Assembly (NCBI GenBank): GCA_016219425.1
Contig: JACRNB010000008.1
Coordinates: 103,248 to 167,247 of the forward strand
DNA from: Betaproteobacteria bacterium
GTDB lineage: Bacteria; Pseudomonadota; Gammaproteobacteria; Burkholderiales; Thiobacillaceae
Direction: 5' to 3'
Length of the DNA: 64,000 bases
Shown: piece by piece, positions 1-10,251 of the stretch
Position numbering within the stretch: position 1 is the stretch's first letter
Layout of the letters: every line of letters begins with the position of its first letter
The notes under the pieces: model-generated
Told to the model about the DNA's origin: nothing
The model's database searches: none
The model's input: only the letters and a program-made list of their open reading frames with translations
Program-made: the position numbers and the translations under genes

Positions 1-1089
<1,089 letters not shown>

Positions 1090-1101
<12 letters not shown>

Positions 1102-1119
1102 TTAGACAGACTGATGCAA
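1090..1119 (-). promoter_or_regulatory. Possible sigma70 promoter of the atp operon
   Basis: On the minus strand a TTGCAT box (1114-1119) is followed after 18 bases by TATCAT (1090-1095). It sits in the only gap between parB and the atp genes. If used, transcription would begin near 1083, which favours the ATG at 1080 over the TTG at 1101 as the atpI start. The match is moderate and untested. Confidence 0.35.
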
Positions 1120-1162
1120 TCATCAAAGCTATTGATGAAAGCTCGCGCACGAAGATTCCGCG

Positions 1163-1999
1163 TCATTGGATGCGATGCAAAAGGCCGTCCAGCTGGTCCA
1201 GACTGGCGAATTCGATGACCAGCCGCCCGGCTCCTTTACGGTTGGCGGCGATCTTCACGCCGGCCCCCAGGCGCTCCGCCAACTCTTCCTCCAGCCGCGC
1301 CACATCCCGGTCTTTTTGCGCTTCATGTTTCGCCGCCGGCTTGAGCATGCGCGCCGCCAGGCGCTCCGCATCCCGCACCGACAGGCCCTTGCGCGAAATT
1401 TCGTGGGCCGCGTCGACCTGGTTGGCGCTGGTCAGGGGCAACAGGGCGCGGGCGTGGCCCATGTCCAGGCCGCCGTCCATCAGCATGTTCTGCACCGGCT
1501 TGGTCAGGTTCAAGAGGCGCAGCAGGTTGCTCACCGCCGTGCGCGAGCGCCCCACCGACTCGGCGGCGCTCTGGTGCGTCATGGCGAATTCGCTGATCAG
1601 ACGCTGGATGCCCTGGGCCTCTTCCAGCGGGTTCAGGTTCTCGCGCTGGATGTTCTCGATCAGCGCCATCTTCAGCGCCACCTCGTCCGGCACTTCGCGC
1701 ACCAGCACCGGCACCTCGGTCAAACCGGCGATCTGACTGGCGCGCCAGCGGCGTTCGCCGGCGATGATCTCGTATTTGCCGCCCGGGATCGGGCGCGCCA
1801 GGATCGGTTGCATCAGCCCCTGGGCGCGAATGGATTCCGCCAATTCCGCCAGGGCGGTCTCGTCCATGCGGGTCCGGGGCTGATATTTGCCCGGCGCCAG
1901 GGTTTCCACCGGCAGGGTGAGCAGACGTTCACCGTCGTTGGTATCGCCCTCTCCCAACAGGGCGTCGAGTCCGCGCCCCAATCCCTTCAACTTAGCCAT
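1163..1999 (-). CDS. parB: Chromosome-partitioning protein ParB
   Basis: CTPase clamp that loads at parS and spreads on DNA to build the centromere complex moved by ParA. The 278-residue protein starts with the typical MAKLKGLGRGLDALL. Residues 81-87 (GERRWRA) form the CTP-binding arginine box, ENIQRENLNP follows at 115-124, and the helix-turn-helix that reads parS lies near 139-162. The open frame extends upstream to 2116, but the family start at ATG 1999 overlaps the parA stop by 8 bases and is clearly right. It is the last gene of mnmG-rsmG-parA-parB. Its likely targets, two parS sites, lie 3.3 kb upstream at 5289-5330. Confidence 0.97.
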   Translation of the reverse strand: MAKLKGLGRGLDALLGEGDTNDGERLLTLPVETLAPGKYQPRTRMDETALAELAESIRAQGLMQPILARPIPGGKYEIIAGERRWRASQIAGLTEVPVLVREVPDEVALKMALIENIQRENLNPLEEAQGIQRLISEFAMTHQSAAESVGRSRTAVSNLLRLLNLTKPVQNMLMDGGLDMGHARALLPLTSANQVDAAHEISRKGLSVRDAERLAARMLKPAAKHEAQKDRDVARLEEELAERLGAGVKIAANRKGAGRLVIEFASLDQLDGLLHRIQ

Positions 2000-2774
2000 G
2001 TGCGTTTCCTTGTCGGTCGATGAGTTCCTGCGCCATTTGCAGATAGGCCTGAGCGCCCTTGGAAGAACGGTCGTATTGCAGGGCGGAAAGCCCGTAACTG
2101 GGCGCCTCCGCCACACGCACGTTGCGCGGCACCACGGTGTTGAACACCTTGCTCCCGAAGTGGGTCTTCAACTGGTCGGACACGTTCTGGGCCAGGGTAT
2201 TGCGGTTGTCAAACATCACCCGCACCACGCCGTCGATGGTAAGCGCCGGGTTTAGTCGCGCCTTGATCTTCTTCACCGTATTCACCAGGTCCGCCAGCCC
2301 CTCCGCTGCGAAGTACTCGCACTGCATGGGGATGATGAGGGCGTGGGCCGCGGTCAGTGCGTTGACGGTAAGCAGGTTGAGCGCCGGCGGGCAGTCGATG
2401 AGGGCAAAGTCGTAATGCGCCAACTCCGGCTCCAGGGCCTGTTTCAGGCGGGTTTCACGCGCGATCTCCTGCACCAGTTCCACCTCGGCCCCCGCCAGGT
2501 TGCGGTTCGAGGGCAACAGGTCATAGCCGCCCTGCTCGGAACGAACCCGCACGTCCGCCACCTCGTCTTCCCCCAGCAACAGGTGATAGACGGACTTCTC
2601 CAGGGCCTGCTTTTCGATGCCGCTGGCGGTGGTGGCGTTGCCCTGGGGGTCCAGGTCGATGAGCAACACCCGCTTGCCCAGTTGCGCCAGGCTGGCCGCC
2701 AGGTTGACGGCGGTGGTGGTCTTGCCCACCCCGCCCTTCTGGTTGGTGATGGCGAGGATGCGGCCCGTGCTCAT
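1992..2774 (-). CDS. parA: Chromosome-partitioning ATPase ParA (Soj)
   Basis: Walker-type ATPase that binds DNA non-specifically as an ATP dimer; ParB stimulates hydrolysis and origin movement follows. The deviant Walker A KGGVGKTT is at residues 13-20 with the signature lysine, followed by LIDLDPQGN. At 260 aa it is full length and of the chromosomal Soj type without an N-terminal DNA-binding domain. The ATG at 2774 overlaps the rsmG stop by 4 bases (ATGA). The longer upstream frame (to 2906) runs inside rsmG and is not believed. Translation is probably coupled through rsmG-parA-parB. Confidence 0.97.
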   Translation of the reverse strand: MSTGRILAITNQKGGVGKTTTAVNLAASLAQLGKRVLLIDLDPQGNATTASGIEKQALEKSVYHLLLGEDEVADVRVRSEQGGYDLLPSNRNLAGAEVELVQEIARETRLKQALEPELAHYDFALIDCPPALNLLTVNALTAAHALIIPMQCEYFAAEGLADLVNTVKKIKARLNPALTIDGVVRVMFDNRNTLAQNVSDQLKTHFGSKVFNTVVPRNVRVAEAPSYGLSALQYDRSSKGAQAYLQMAQELIDRQGNAHG

Positions 2775-3379
2775 GTCCGCTCCATGATGACGAGGCAACG
2801 CTCGGCGTCCAGCCCCGGCGCATGCAGTTCGATGTTTTCCACCACCCGTACCTCCTTGAGTTGCTCCACTTCCGCGCGCGGATATGCGCCCTTCATGGCC
2901 AGCCAACGTCCGCCCGGCGCCAGCAGATGCCGGGTCAGGCGTACGAAATCGCCCAGATCGGAAAACGCACGCGAGACGATGACGGCGTAGCCGTTCTCCG
3001 GCTGAAAATCCTCCACGCGCCCATGCACCACGCGCAGATTGAGTAATTTCAGATCAATCGCCGCCTGCTGCATGAAGCCGCATTTTTTCTGGCTGGCGTC
3101 CAGCGTGGTGACCGCCAGATCGGGCCGCGCCACCGCCAGGGGAATGCCCGGCAAGCCCGCCCCGCTGCCTACATCCAGCAGCGGCCCCACGCCCACATGG
3201 GGCAGGAGGGTCAGACTGTCCAGCAGGTGATGCGTGAACATCTGCGCCGGATCGCTGATGGCGGTGAGGTTGTAGGTGCGATTCCATTTGCGCATCAGAT
3301 CCAGGTAGCGCAGCAGGTCCGTGCACTGCGCCGGGGTCAGATCCGGGTGCGCGACGAAAAGACGCTCCTGCAGACTCAT
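2771..3379 (-). CDS. rsmG: 16S rRNA (guanine-527-N7)-methyltransferase
   Basis: SAM-dependent enzyme that methylates G527 of 16S rRNA; loss of this mark is known to give low-level streptomycin resistance. The 202-residue Rossmann fold shows its SAM-binding loop [16 protein letters not shown] at about residues 67-82, and NRTYNLTAI at 33-41 is typical of GidB. The ATG overlaps the mnmG stop (ATGA, 3376-3379) and its own stop overlaps parA. This is the usual mnmG-rsmG-parA-parB arrangement. Confidence 0.97.
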   Translation of the reverse strand: MSLQERLFVAHPDLTPAQCTDLLRYLDLMRKWNRTYNLTAISDPAQMFTHHLLDSLTLLPHVGVGPLLDVGSGAGLPGIPLAVARPDLAVTTLDASQKKCGFMQQAAIDLKLLNLRVVHGRVEDFQPENGYAVIVSRAFSDLGDFVRLTRHLLAPGGRWLAMKGAYPRAEVEQLKEVRVVENIELHAPGLDAERCLVIMERT

Positions 3380-5253
3380 GCCGCAGCCTTCCGCTTGAGA
3401 TGCACCATCAACACCGAAATGGCCGCAGGCGTCACGCCGGAAACCCGCGCCGCCTGCCCGAGCGTGGCGGGCCGCGCCGCCTGGAGTTTCTGCCGCACTT
3501 CGTTGGACAGGCTCTGGATCGACAGATAGTCGATGTCTTTCGGCATGGGCTGGTCCTCCAGGGCACGCTGGCGCTCGATTTCCTCCCGTTGGCGACTGAC
3601 ATAACCCGCGTACTTGGCGGCGATCTCCACCTGTTCGCGCGATTCCTCATCGTCCAGGCCCGGCGCGCCGCCCGGCAGAGTCAGGAGGGACGAATAATTC
3701 ACCTCGGGCCGGCGCAGCAGGTCAAACAGGTTGTACTCACGCTCAATCGCCTTTCCAAGTACGGCCTCCGCCTGTTCGGCGGGCAGCAGGCCGGGATTCA
3801 CCCAGGTGGATTTCAGCCGCTCCGTCTCCTGCGCCACCGCCTCCTGTTTTTCCAAAAAGCGCGCCCAGCGCGCGTCTTCCACCAAACCCAGCCGCCGCCC
3901 CTCCTCGGTCAGGCGGGCGTCGGCGTTGTCTTCGCGCAGGGAGAGCCGGTATTCGGCGCGGCTGGTGAACATGCGGTAGGGATCCTGCACGCCACGCGCG
4001 GTCAGGTCGTCCACCATCACACCCAGGTAGGCCTGATCCCGGCGCGGCCACCATGCCTCCCGCTCGCGCGCGTACAGGCCGGCGTTCGCGCCCGCCAGCA
4101 ACCCCTGAGCCGCCGCCTCCTCATAGCCCGTGGTGCCATTGATCTGGCCGGCAAAAAACAGCCCGGCAATCGCCTTGGTTTCCAGGCTGGGCCGCAGCCC
4201 GCGCGGGTCGTAGAAGTCGTACTCGATGGCATAGCCGGGGCGCAGGATGTGGGCGTTTTCCAGGCCGCGGATGGAACGCAGCAGCGCCAGTTGCACGTCG
4301 AACGGCAGGCTGGTGGAGACGCCGTTGGGATAAAACTCGTGCGTGCCCAGCCCCTCCGGCTCCAGGAAGATGTTGTGCGCGTCCTTGTCCGCAAAGCGGT
4401 GGATCTTGTCCTCGATGTAGGGGCAGTAACGCGGTCCCACCCCCTCGATCACGCCGGTGTAGAGGGGGGAGCGATCCAGCCCGGCGCGGATGATGTCGTG
4501 GGTGCGGGGGTTGGTCTGGGTAATCCAGCACGGCAACTGGCGCGGATGCATGTCGCGCCGCCCCATAAAAGAGAACACCGGTGCGGGCGCGTCCCCCGGC
4601 TGTTCCTGCATCACAGAAAAGTCGATGCTGCGCCCGTCGATGCGCGGCGGCGTACCGGTCTTGAGGCGACCCGCCGGCAGGTTCAACTCGCGCAGGCGCG
4701 CCGCCAGGGAGACGGCGGGCGGGTCGCCCATGCGGCCCGCCGCAAAATGCTCCAGGCCGACATGGATCAACCCGGCGAGGAAGGTGCCCGTGGTGAGCAC
4801 CACGGCGCGCGCCTTGAACACGAGGCCCAATTGGGTGCGCACCCCCGCCACCCGGTCGCCCTCCAGGATCAGGTCGTCCACCGCCTGCTGGAACAGCACC
4901 AAATTGGGCTGGTTTTCCAGGCGTGTGCGAATGGCCTGCTTATAGAGAACGCGGTCTGCCTGGGCGCGGGTGGCGCGCACCGCCGGCCCCTTGGAGGCGT
5001 TGAGGATGCGGAACTGGATGCCGGCCTCGTCGGTCGCGATGGCCATGGCCCCGCCCAGGGCGTCCACCTCCTTCACCAGATGCCCCTTGCCGATGCCGCC
5101 AATGGAAGGGTTGCAGGACATGGCCCCGAGGGTTTCGATGTTGTGCGTCAGCAGCAGGGTCTTGAGGCCCATGCGCGCCGGCGCCAGGGCGGCCTCGGTC
5201 CCGGCATGGCCGCCGCCCACCACGATGACATCGAATTGCTCGGGAAATTGCAT
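3376..5253 (-). CDS. mnmG: tRNA U34 carboxymethylaminomethyl synthase subunit MnmG (GidA)
   Basis: FAD enzyme that, with MnmE, adds the cmnm group to C5 of wobble uridine in several tRNAs. The N-terminal FAD loop is [12 protein letters not shown] at about residues 11-22, and the protein is full length at 625 aa. The frame is open to 5283, but [15 protein letters not shown] at ATG 5253 matches the family start. It heads the operon ending in parB and is preceded by two parS palindromes. Its partner mnmE lies about 31 kb away on the other strand, whereas the two are adjacent in many gammaproteobacteria. Confidence 0.97.
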   Translation of the reverse strand: MQFPEQFDVIVVGGGHAGTEAALAPARMGLKTLLLTHNIETLGAMSCNPSIGGIGKGHLVKEVDALGGAMAIATDEAGIQFRILNASKGPAVRATRAQADRVLYKQAIRTRLENQPNLVLFQQAVDDLILEGDRVAGVRTQLGLVFKARAVVLTTGTFLAGLIHVGLEHFAAGRMGDPPAVSLAARLRELNLPAGRLKTGTPPRIDGRSIDFSVMQEQPGDAPAPVFSFMGRRDMHPRQLPCWITQTNPRTHDIIRAGLDRSPLYTGVIEGVGPRYCPYIEDKIHRFADKDAHNIFLEPEGLGTHEFYPNGVSTSLPFDVQLALLRSIRGLENAHILRPGYAIEYDFYDPRGLRPSLETKAIAGLFFAGQINGTTGYEEAAAQGLLAGANAGLYAREREAWWPRRDQAYLGVMVDDLTARGVQDPYRMFTSRAEYRLSLREDNADARLTEEGRRLGLVEDARWARFLEKQEAVAQETERLKSTWVNPGLLPAEQAEAVLGKAIEREYNLFDLLRRPEVNYSSLLTLPGGAPGLDDEESREQVEIAAKYAGYVSRQREEIERQRALEDQPMPKDIDYLSIQSLSNEVRQKLQAARPATLGQAARVSGVTPAAISVLMVHLKRKAAA

Positions 5254-5288
5254 GAGAACCACACCGCTGAACCGGGCGCGCATTGTAG

Positions 5289-5304
5289 CGTTTCACGTGA
5301 AACA
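5289..5304. promoter_or_regulatory. parS: parS centromere site 1 (15 of 16 match)
   Basis: The palindrome GTTTCACGTGAAAC at 5290-5303 lies in a 16-base site differing from the bacterial parS consensus TGTTTCACGTGAAACA only at the first base. It lies between the mnmG start and the end of the ABC transporter gene, close to parAB. Confidence 0.92.
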
Positions 5305-5314
5305 CCCGCCCGCA

Positions 5315-5330
5315 TGTTTCACGTGAAACA
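5315..5330. promoter_or_regulatory. parS: parS centromere site 2 (perfect match)
   Basis: This 16-base site matches TGTTTCACGTGAAACA exactly. It begins 26 bases after the start of site 1, so the two centres lie on roughly opposite helical faces. It is a ParB nucleation site by family knowledge and ends three bases before the stop codon of the ABC transporter gene at 5334. Confidence 0.95.
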
Positions 5331-5333
5331 GGA

Positions 5334-7112
5334 TCAATGACCGTACAGCTTGCGATACAGACCGCCCTGCCGCATCAGGCTGTCATGATCGCCCTCCTCC
5401 ACCACGCGCCCGTTCTCGAAAACCAGGATGCGATCAGCTTGCCGCACGGCGGATAGGCGGTGGGCAATGATCAGGGTGGTGCGCCCGGCCAGGAAGGCGG
5501 ACATGGCCTGGTGAAGCTGATGCTCCGTGTCGCTATCCAGGGCCGAAGTGGCCTCATCCAGGATCACCACCCGCGGCTGGCCAAGCACCATACGGGCGAT
5601 GGCGAGACGCTGCCGCTGCCCTCCGGAGAGACGTACCCCGTTCCTGCCCACCAGACTGTCCAACCCCAGGGGCAGGCCGGCGACAAATTCCTTCAACTGG
5701 GCAATCGCCAGTGCGCGCCAAAGCTCTTCGTCCTCGCAATGGCGGCCCAGAGTCAGGTTTTCACGCACGTCGGCGTTGAACAGGACCGGGTGCTGCAACA
5801 CCACGCCCACATGATCCCGCACCCGCTCCCAGCCGATGTCGCGCACATCCGCGCTGCCATAGCGCAGTTCGCCGGAACGCAGGGGATAGAGCCCCAGCAG
5901 CGCCTGCACCAGGGTGGACTTGCCGCCGCCGGAAGCGCCCACCAGGGCGACCTTTTCACCGGGGGCGATGCGCAGGTTGACGTCATCCAGGATGGTCTCC
6001 CCATCCTCGCCATACGCAAAAGCGGCGTGACACAACTCGATGTCCACGGTCGCGCGCCCCAGAAAGGGATCTGCACCGCCGCCGCCCTGCTCCGCCGGAC
6101 GCAGGGCGAGCATCTGGTTGATGCGAGCCAGAGCGCCGTTGGCTGCATGCCAGGCGTACTGCATGTTCACCAGTTCCTGCACCGGGGACATCATGAACCA
6201 GAGGTAGCCGTACACCGCCAGCATTTCGCCGATGCTCAAGCCCGCATACAGGACCATGAGCATGGCCAGGGCGCGGAATGCATCAAAACCGGCCAGGAAG
6301 ATGAAGAAGGAGACGCGGCTCATGGCGTCCGACTTCCAGGCGTAGGCGGCGGCGTGTTCCCGGATCTGCGCCGCTCTGTCGGTCACGCGCAGCAGGTAAT
6401 GGCGCTCGCGGTTCATCGCGCGGATCTGCGCCAGGGCGTCCAGGGTTTCCGCCAACGCCTCCTGGAACGCCTCGAACGCTGCGTTCTCGTGTTTTTTCAG
6501 GCTCTTCACGCGCTTGCCCAGGCGCGTGGAGAACAGGATCACGAGGGGGTTGAGCAGGAGAATGAACAGCGCCAGTTGCCAGTTCATCCACAACAGCACC
6601 GCCGCCACCCCGGCCAGAGACAGGGCCGCCACGAGAAAACCGGAGATGGACGCGCCGAGAAAGCCGTCCAGCGCATTGAGGTCGGTGACGAAGTGCGAGG
6701 TGACGCGCCCCGAACCCAGGGTCTCGTACTCGGACAGGGCAATACCGGAAAGCCGCTCCAGCATGCGTGCGCGCAGACGGAACACCACCTCCTTGGAGAC
6801 CAGCGAGAAGGTGCGGCTCTGCCAGACGTTAAACAGAATGGCGGCCAGACGCAGGCCCAGGGTGAGCAGCAGGGCGAGGCCGATGAACAACGCCGGGGTG
6901 TGCCAGGAGGCCGGAAACCAGGGAGAGAAAAAGGCGATGAAAGCGCCGGGCCTGTGCAGCAACACCTCGTCCACCAGTACCGGCAGGAACAAGGGGATCG
7001 GCACCGCGCACAGCACGCCCAGCAGGGCGATCAGGTTGCCGCGGATCAGGGCCGGGCGGTGAACCCTGAGTTCGTCAAGAATGGAAGGCCAGTCAAGGCG
7101 GTCGGCGTTCAT
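5334..7112 (-). CDS. MsbA-type ABC exporter (membrane and ATPase domains fused)
   Basis: Half-transporter of 592 aa with six membrane helices in roughly residues 1-320 and a nucleotide-binding domain after about 350. Visible motifs are Walker A GASGGGKST near 392-400, a Q-loop at VVLQHP, signature LSGGQ near 495, Walker B VVILDEATSALD and H-loop IIAHRL, all intact. The architecture is that of lipid A, peptide or multidrug exporters that act as homodimers; the substrate cannot be told from sequence. It sits alone between parS and slmA with no accessory gene. An msbA symbol is withheld because several paralogous families share this layout. Confidence 0.85.
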   Translation of the reverse strand: MNADRLDWPSILDELRVHRPALIRGNLIALLGVLCAVPIPLFLPVLVDEVLLHRPGAFIAFFSPWFPASWHTPALFIGLALLLTLGLRLAAILFNVWQSRTFSLVSKEVVFRLRARMLERLSGIALSEYETLGSGRVTSHFVTDLNALDGFLGASISGFLVAALSLAGVAAVLLWMNWQLALFILLLNPLVILFSTRLGKRVKSLKKHENAAFEAFQEALAETLDALAQIRAMNRERHYLLRVTDRAAQIREHAAAYAWKSDAMSRVSFFIFLAGFDAFRALAMLMVLYAGLSIGEMLAVYGYLWFMMSPVQELVNMQYAWHAANGALARINQMLALRPAEQGGGGADPFLGRATVDIELCHAAFAYGEDGETILDDVNLRIAPGEKVALVGASGGGKSTLVQALLGLYPLRSGELRYGSADVRDIGWERVRDHVGVVLQHPVLFNADVRENLTLGRHCEDEELWRALAIAQLKEFVAGLPLGLDSLVGRNGVRLSGGQRQRLAIARMVLGQPRVVILDEATSALDSDTEHQLHQAMSAFLAGRTTLIIAHRLSAVRQADRILVFENGRVVEEGDHDSLMRQGGLYRKLYGH

Positions 7113-7148
7113 GAATGTGGGCGCGAGTTCATGCGCACGACGTTACGG

Positions 7149-7173
7149 AAGGTGCGAATGAGTTCGCACCTAC
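7149..7173. repeat. Short REP-like palindrome at the slmA stop codon
   Basis: Perfect 9-base arms AGGTGCGAA (7150-7158) and TTCGCACCT (7163-7171) around a 4-base loop. The minus-strand TAG of slmA (7172-7170) lies within the element edge. It resembles dispersed GTAGGTGCGAA-type intergenic palindromes; only one copy was noticed here, so membership in a repeat family is inferred. Confidence 0.6.
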
Positions 7174-7742
7174 GGGGCGCGCGCCAACATGGCCCACTGC
7201 GCTTCCCATTGATTCATGGGGGAGCGGGCAAAACCGCTCTTCACGAACTGCTGCCAGCGCCCCTGCACCCAGGCCAGCATCAGGTTGGCGGCAGCGCCCG
7301 CATCCGCCACGTCCACACCCTGGGTGGCGGCGATGCGCAGGGATTGCTTGAGACTGGCCTCCACCCGGTCATGCAACTGGTTCACGCGCGCTTGCAGGCG
7401 CTCGTTCTCGTTCACCAGCGCCTCGCCGGTGAGCACCCGGGTCATGCCCCGGTTCTTGTCGGCAAACCCCAGCAGCAGTTGCACCGTGGCGCGCGCCTGC
7501 TCCAGGCCCTGGGGCGTCTCGGCGCCGATGCGGTTGATGAGGCTGAACAGGGTCTGCTCGATGAATTCGATCAGGCCCTCGTACATCTGCGCCTTGCTGG
7601 CGAAGTGGCGGTACAGCGCCGCCTCGGAAACCTGGAGCCGCGCCGCCAGCCCGGCAGTGGTGATCTTTTCCGCCTGCGGCGCCTCCAGCATCTGCGCCAG
7701 GGTTTGCAGGATTTGCAGTTTGCGTTCGCCAGGTTGGGCCAT
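7170..7742 (-). CDS. slmA: Nucleoid occlusion factor SlmA (TetR family)
   Basis: TetR-like regulator of 190 aa that, when bound to its chromosomal sites, blocks FtsZ ring assembly over the nucleoid. The N-terminal helix-turn-helix is at about 28-50 with SEAALYRHFASKAQMYEGLIEF. The central LLLGFADKNRGMTRVLTGEAL and INQL-type helix closely follow E. coli SlmA as I recall it, which separates it from ordinary TetR repressors. ATG 7742 is the natural start. Its position 2.4 kb from parS and near parAB places two spatial-control systems together. A generic TetR repressor of the adjacent transporter is possible but less likely. Confidence 0.87.
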   Translation of the reverse strand: MAQPGERKLQILQTLAQMLEAPQAEKITTAGLAARLQVSEAALYRHFASKAQMYEGLIEFIEQTLFSLINRIGAETPQGLEQARATVQLLLGFADKNRGMTRVLTGEALVNENERLQARVNQLHDRVEASLKQSLRIAATQGVDVADAGAAANLMLAWVQGRWQQFVKSGFARSPMNQWEAQWAMLARAP

Positions 7743-7759
7743 GGTCAGCTCGCGAAGGG

Positions 7760-8782
7760 TCAGGTCACGGGATAAGGCAGGGGCCGGAAGGCCAGCGGTG
7801 CGCCCTCGCGCGACTTCAGTCGCACCTGCCCGGCCTCCACACTGGGGCCGAGGGCCACCGCCAGCACATCCCAGCCGCCGCGCGGCGAGGGTGCGGCGTT
7901 GGCGATCATTCCACAGGACTGGTCCGGAGGCTCCGGGGCGTACAGCTCATCTCCAGGCCGGGCATCGGTTTCGATGTGGGCGAGAAACAGACGCCGCTTC
8001 ACCTTGCCCAGGTACTGGCTGCGCGCCACGATCTCCTGGCCGGGGTAGCACCCCTTGTTGAAACTCACGCCGCCCAGCGCCTCCATATTCGCCATCTGCG
8101 GTACGAAATGATCCTGGGTCGCGGGCAGCACCGCCGGGATGCCGGCGTTGACCATGATCCAGTCCCAGACCGTCGCTCCGACCGGGCGGAACCCCGTGCT
8201 CAGCGCCTCCCAAACCCCAGGCGCGGCGGCGGGCTCGATGAACAGATCGAAACGCTCGTCACCCAGGCGCACGGCAAAGGCCGCATCGCCATGCGCCATG
8301 GTCATGATCCCTTCCGGGGCGGCCCTCCCCAGCACGGCGGAGACGCGCACCGCCGACTCGGGACCGTCCACGCCCAGCCGCACCCACTCGCTCCCTGCCT
8401 CGCGCACCTTCACCTTGGCGCGCAGGATGAACATGGACAGGCGCTTCTGCACCGATTCGCGCACCGCCTCCGGCAGCATCACCAGGATGTCCGCGCCGCG
8501 CCGCAGCACGAGGAAGTTGGCGAGCATGCGGCCCTTGGGCGAGAGGTAGGCGGCGAACACGGCAGCCTTTTCGGAAAGCGAGCGCAGATCGTTGGTGATC
8601 TGGCCGTGCAGGAAGGCCTGAGCGTCGTCGCCGGTGAAGGCGATCAGGCCGTAATGAGACAGGTCCGCCACGACCCGCTGGCCGGCAGCGGCCAGTTCAC
8701 CGGCAGGGTCGCCGAAATGGGCGCACACGCCCTGCTCAAAAACCGCGCCACGCGCGGCAAGGAAATCTGTCCAGGCGGTCAT
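7760..8782 (-). CDS. ygfZ: Folate-binding YgfZ/GcvT-like protein
   Basis: Folate-dependent protein that helps make or repair Fe-S clusters in enzymes such as MiaB, which is encoded 3 kb upstream. The 340-residue protein carries the diagnostic KGCYPGQE at 243-250, with its reactive cysteine, followed by IVAR. ATG 8782 is chosen because AAGGA lies about ten bases upstream and the sequence MTAWTDFL fits the family; the frame stays open to 8881 but that extension is proline-rich and atypical. Confidence 0.93.
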   Translation of the reverse strand: MTAWTDFLAARGAVFEQGVCAHFGDPAGELAAAGQRVVADLSHYGLIAFTGDDAQAFLHGQITNDLRSLSEKAAVFAAYLSPKGRMLANFLVLRRGADILVMLPEAVRESVQKRLSMFILRAKVKVREAGSEWVRLGVDGPESAVRVSAVLGRAAPEGIMTMAHGDAAFAVRLGDERFDLFIEPAAAPGVWEALSTGFRPVGATVWDWIMVNAGIPAVLPATQDHFVPQMANMEALGGVSFNKGCYPGQEIVARSQYLGKVKRRLFLAHIETDARPGDELYAPEPPDQSCGMIANAAPSPRGGWDVLAVALGPSVEAGQVRLKSREGAPLAFRPLPYPVT

Positions 8783-8890
8783 CTTTTGTCGTCCTTGGGG
8801 GAGGGGTTCCGGGCCGGATGCGGGGGCAGGCCCGGGATTTTCAATGGGGCGTAAGGTAGCCGGGGGGCGGGGCGGTGGCAAGGTGAGCGT

Positions 8891-9103
8891 TTACTTACCC
8901 GGCGGCGGCGGGTCTGGTGGCTGGCACTCTCCCCGGCATCCCAGCACCGAAAAATAACGTAGCCACACCCAGGCCAGGCCAGGAAACACGGCCACGCCCA
9001 ATCCTTCCCAGCCGCTCAACGGCTCCCCCTGGAACCAATGCACCACGCTGGTGATGGCCGGAAACAGGGCCAGCATCAGGCAGAACAGGACCAGGGGCTT
9101 CAA
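8891..9103 (-). CDS. Small membrane protein of unknown function
   Basis: Unrecognised protein of about 70 aa with two hydrophobic segments separated by a short HWFQGEPLSG turn and a polar, cysteine- and proline-containing tail. The TTG start at 9103 overlaps the corC stop (TTGA), suggesting translational coupling; an ATG at 9076 would shorten it by nine residues. No family is recognised. The tight linkage to corC is the main reason to believe it is a real gene. Confidence 0.55.
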   Translation of the reverse strand: MKPLVLFCLMLALFPAITSVVHWFQGEPLSGWEGLGVAVFPGLAWVWLRYFSVLGCRGECQPPDPPPPGK

Positions 9104-9936
9104 AGCAGTGAGGTTTGCGGCAGGCGCTCGACGCGCAGGGTGTGCAGACGGCGACTGTCGGCGCGCAGGACGAGGAAGCGGAATCCGGCAATCTCGACCG
9201 TCTCGCCGCGTTTGGGAAGACGTCCGAAGGCATGGATGACGAGACCGCCCACGGTGTCGAAATCGTCATCGGCAAAGGTGGCGCTCAGGGTTTCGTTGAA
9301 ATCGCCGATCTCGGTCTGGGCCTTGATGCGGTAGCCGTTCTCGTCCTCGCGGATGATGTTGTCTTCGGACTCGTCGTAGTCGTACTCGTCCTCGATGTCG
9401 CCGACGATCTGCTCCAGCACATCCTCAATGGTGACCAGCCCGGCAACGCCGCCGTATTCATCCACGACGATGGCGATGTGGTTGCGCGAGGCGCGGAATT
9501 CACGCAGCAGGACGTTGAGGCGCTTGGATTCGGGGATGAAGATGGCGGGACGCAGCATGTCGCGCAGGTCCACCTCCTCTTCGGCGCACAGGCGCAGCAG
9601 ATCCTTGGCCAGGAGGATGCCCGTCACGTTGTCGCGTTCGCCGTCGATGGCGGGAAAGCGGGAGTGGGCGGTCTCGATGATGAAGGGGAGAAGCTTTTCC
9701 GGCGCTTCGTTGATGTCCACCACGTCCATCTGCGCGCGTGGAATCATGATTTCGCGCACCTGCATCTCGGACACCTGCATGACGCCCTCGATCATGGACA
9801 GGGCGTCGGCGTCGAGCAGGTTCTTTTCGTAGGCGGCGTGGAGCAGCTCGGTCAGCTCCTCCTTGTTGTCGGGCTCGCGCGAGAGCCAGGAGGTGAGGCG
9901 GTCGAGAAAGTTCGGTTTACTGGGACTGTCTTCCAT
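9100..9936 (-). CDS. corC: CorC/HlyC-type CBS-domain protein (Mg/Co homeostasis; YbeX)
   Basis: Cytoplasmic protein of 278 aa with two CBS domains at about 65-185 (MIPRAQMDVVDI opens the first, VVDEYGGVAGLVTIEDVLEQIVGDI lies in the second), an acidic linker and a C-terminal CorC_HlyC domain (about 200-275). Linked to Mg/Co efflux and, in E. coli, to ribosome metabolism. It belongs to the miaB-ybeZ-ybeY-ybeX cluster, but here a toxin-antitoxin pair lies between ybeY and this gene. It starts three bases after the toxin stop, so it depends on transcription passing through that module. Confidence 0.93.
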   Translation of the reverse strand: MEDSPSKPNFLDRLTSWLSREPDNKEELTELLHAAYEKNLLDADALSMIEGVMQVSEMQVREIMIPRAQMDVVDINEAPEKLLPFIIETAHSRFPAIDGERDNVTGILLAKDLLRLCAEEEVDLRDMLRPAIFIPESKRLNVLLREFRASRNHIAIVVDEYGGVAGLVTIEDVLEQIVGDIEDEYDYDESEDNIIREDENGYRIKAQTEIGDFNETLSATFADDDFDTVGGLVIHAFGRLPKRGETVEIAGFRFLVLRADSRRLHTLRVERLPQTSLL

Positions 9937-9939
9937 GGT

Positions 9940-10251
9940 TCAGATGCGCGCTTTCAACCGCCTGGCAATCCATGCGGGGGCGCGGGATTGATGCAGCAAG
10001 GCCAGCAGGGTCACGCTCTCGGGGCCGATCTTGTAGTAGAGGTTGTAGGGGTAGGTAGATAGCACGGCACGGCGTATGGATCCGCTGGCGACAGGGTACA
10101 TCTCCGGGAAATTGACCATCAGGCGGACCACGTCATCCATGGCCTGCACCAAGGCCACGCCCAGCCCCTGGGATTGGGACTCGTACCATTGCGCCGCCTC
10201 CAGCAAGTCCTGCGCGATCTCCGGACGGTTGCGCACCTCGCGCGTCATCAT
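9940..10251 (-). CDS. RelE/ParE-family toxin
   Basis: 103-residue protein with the hallmarks of the ParE/RelE fold: AAQWYESQSQGLG near the start, an FPEMYP loop, IRRAVLSTYPYNLYYKI and a late LLHQSRAPAWI strand. It starts at ATG 10251, overlapping the antitoxin stop (ATGA); a second ATG follows at 10248. Whether it cuts mRNA or poisons gyrase cannot be told. It is cotranscribed with its antitoxin inside the ybeY-corC operon. Confidence 0.88.
   Translation of the reverse strand: MMTREVRNRPEIAQDLLEAAQWYESQSQGLGVALVQAMDDVVRLMVNFPEMYPVASGSIRRAVLSTYPYNLYYKIGPESVTLLALLHQSRAPAWIARRLKARI

Noticed and set aside
2775-2906. N-terminal extension of ParA to 2906
   Set aside because: It lies inside rsmG, has low-complexity composition, and the family start at 2774 has a clean ATGA overlap.
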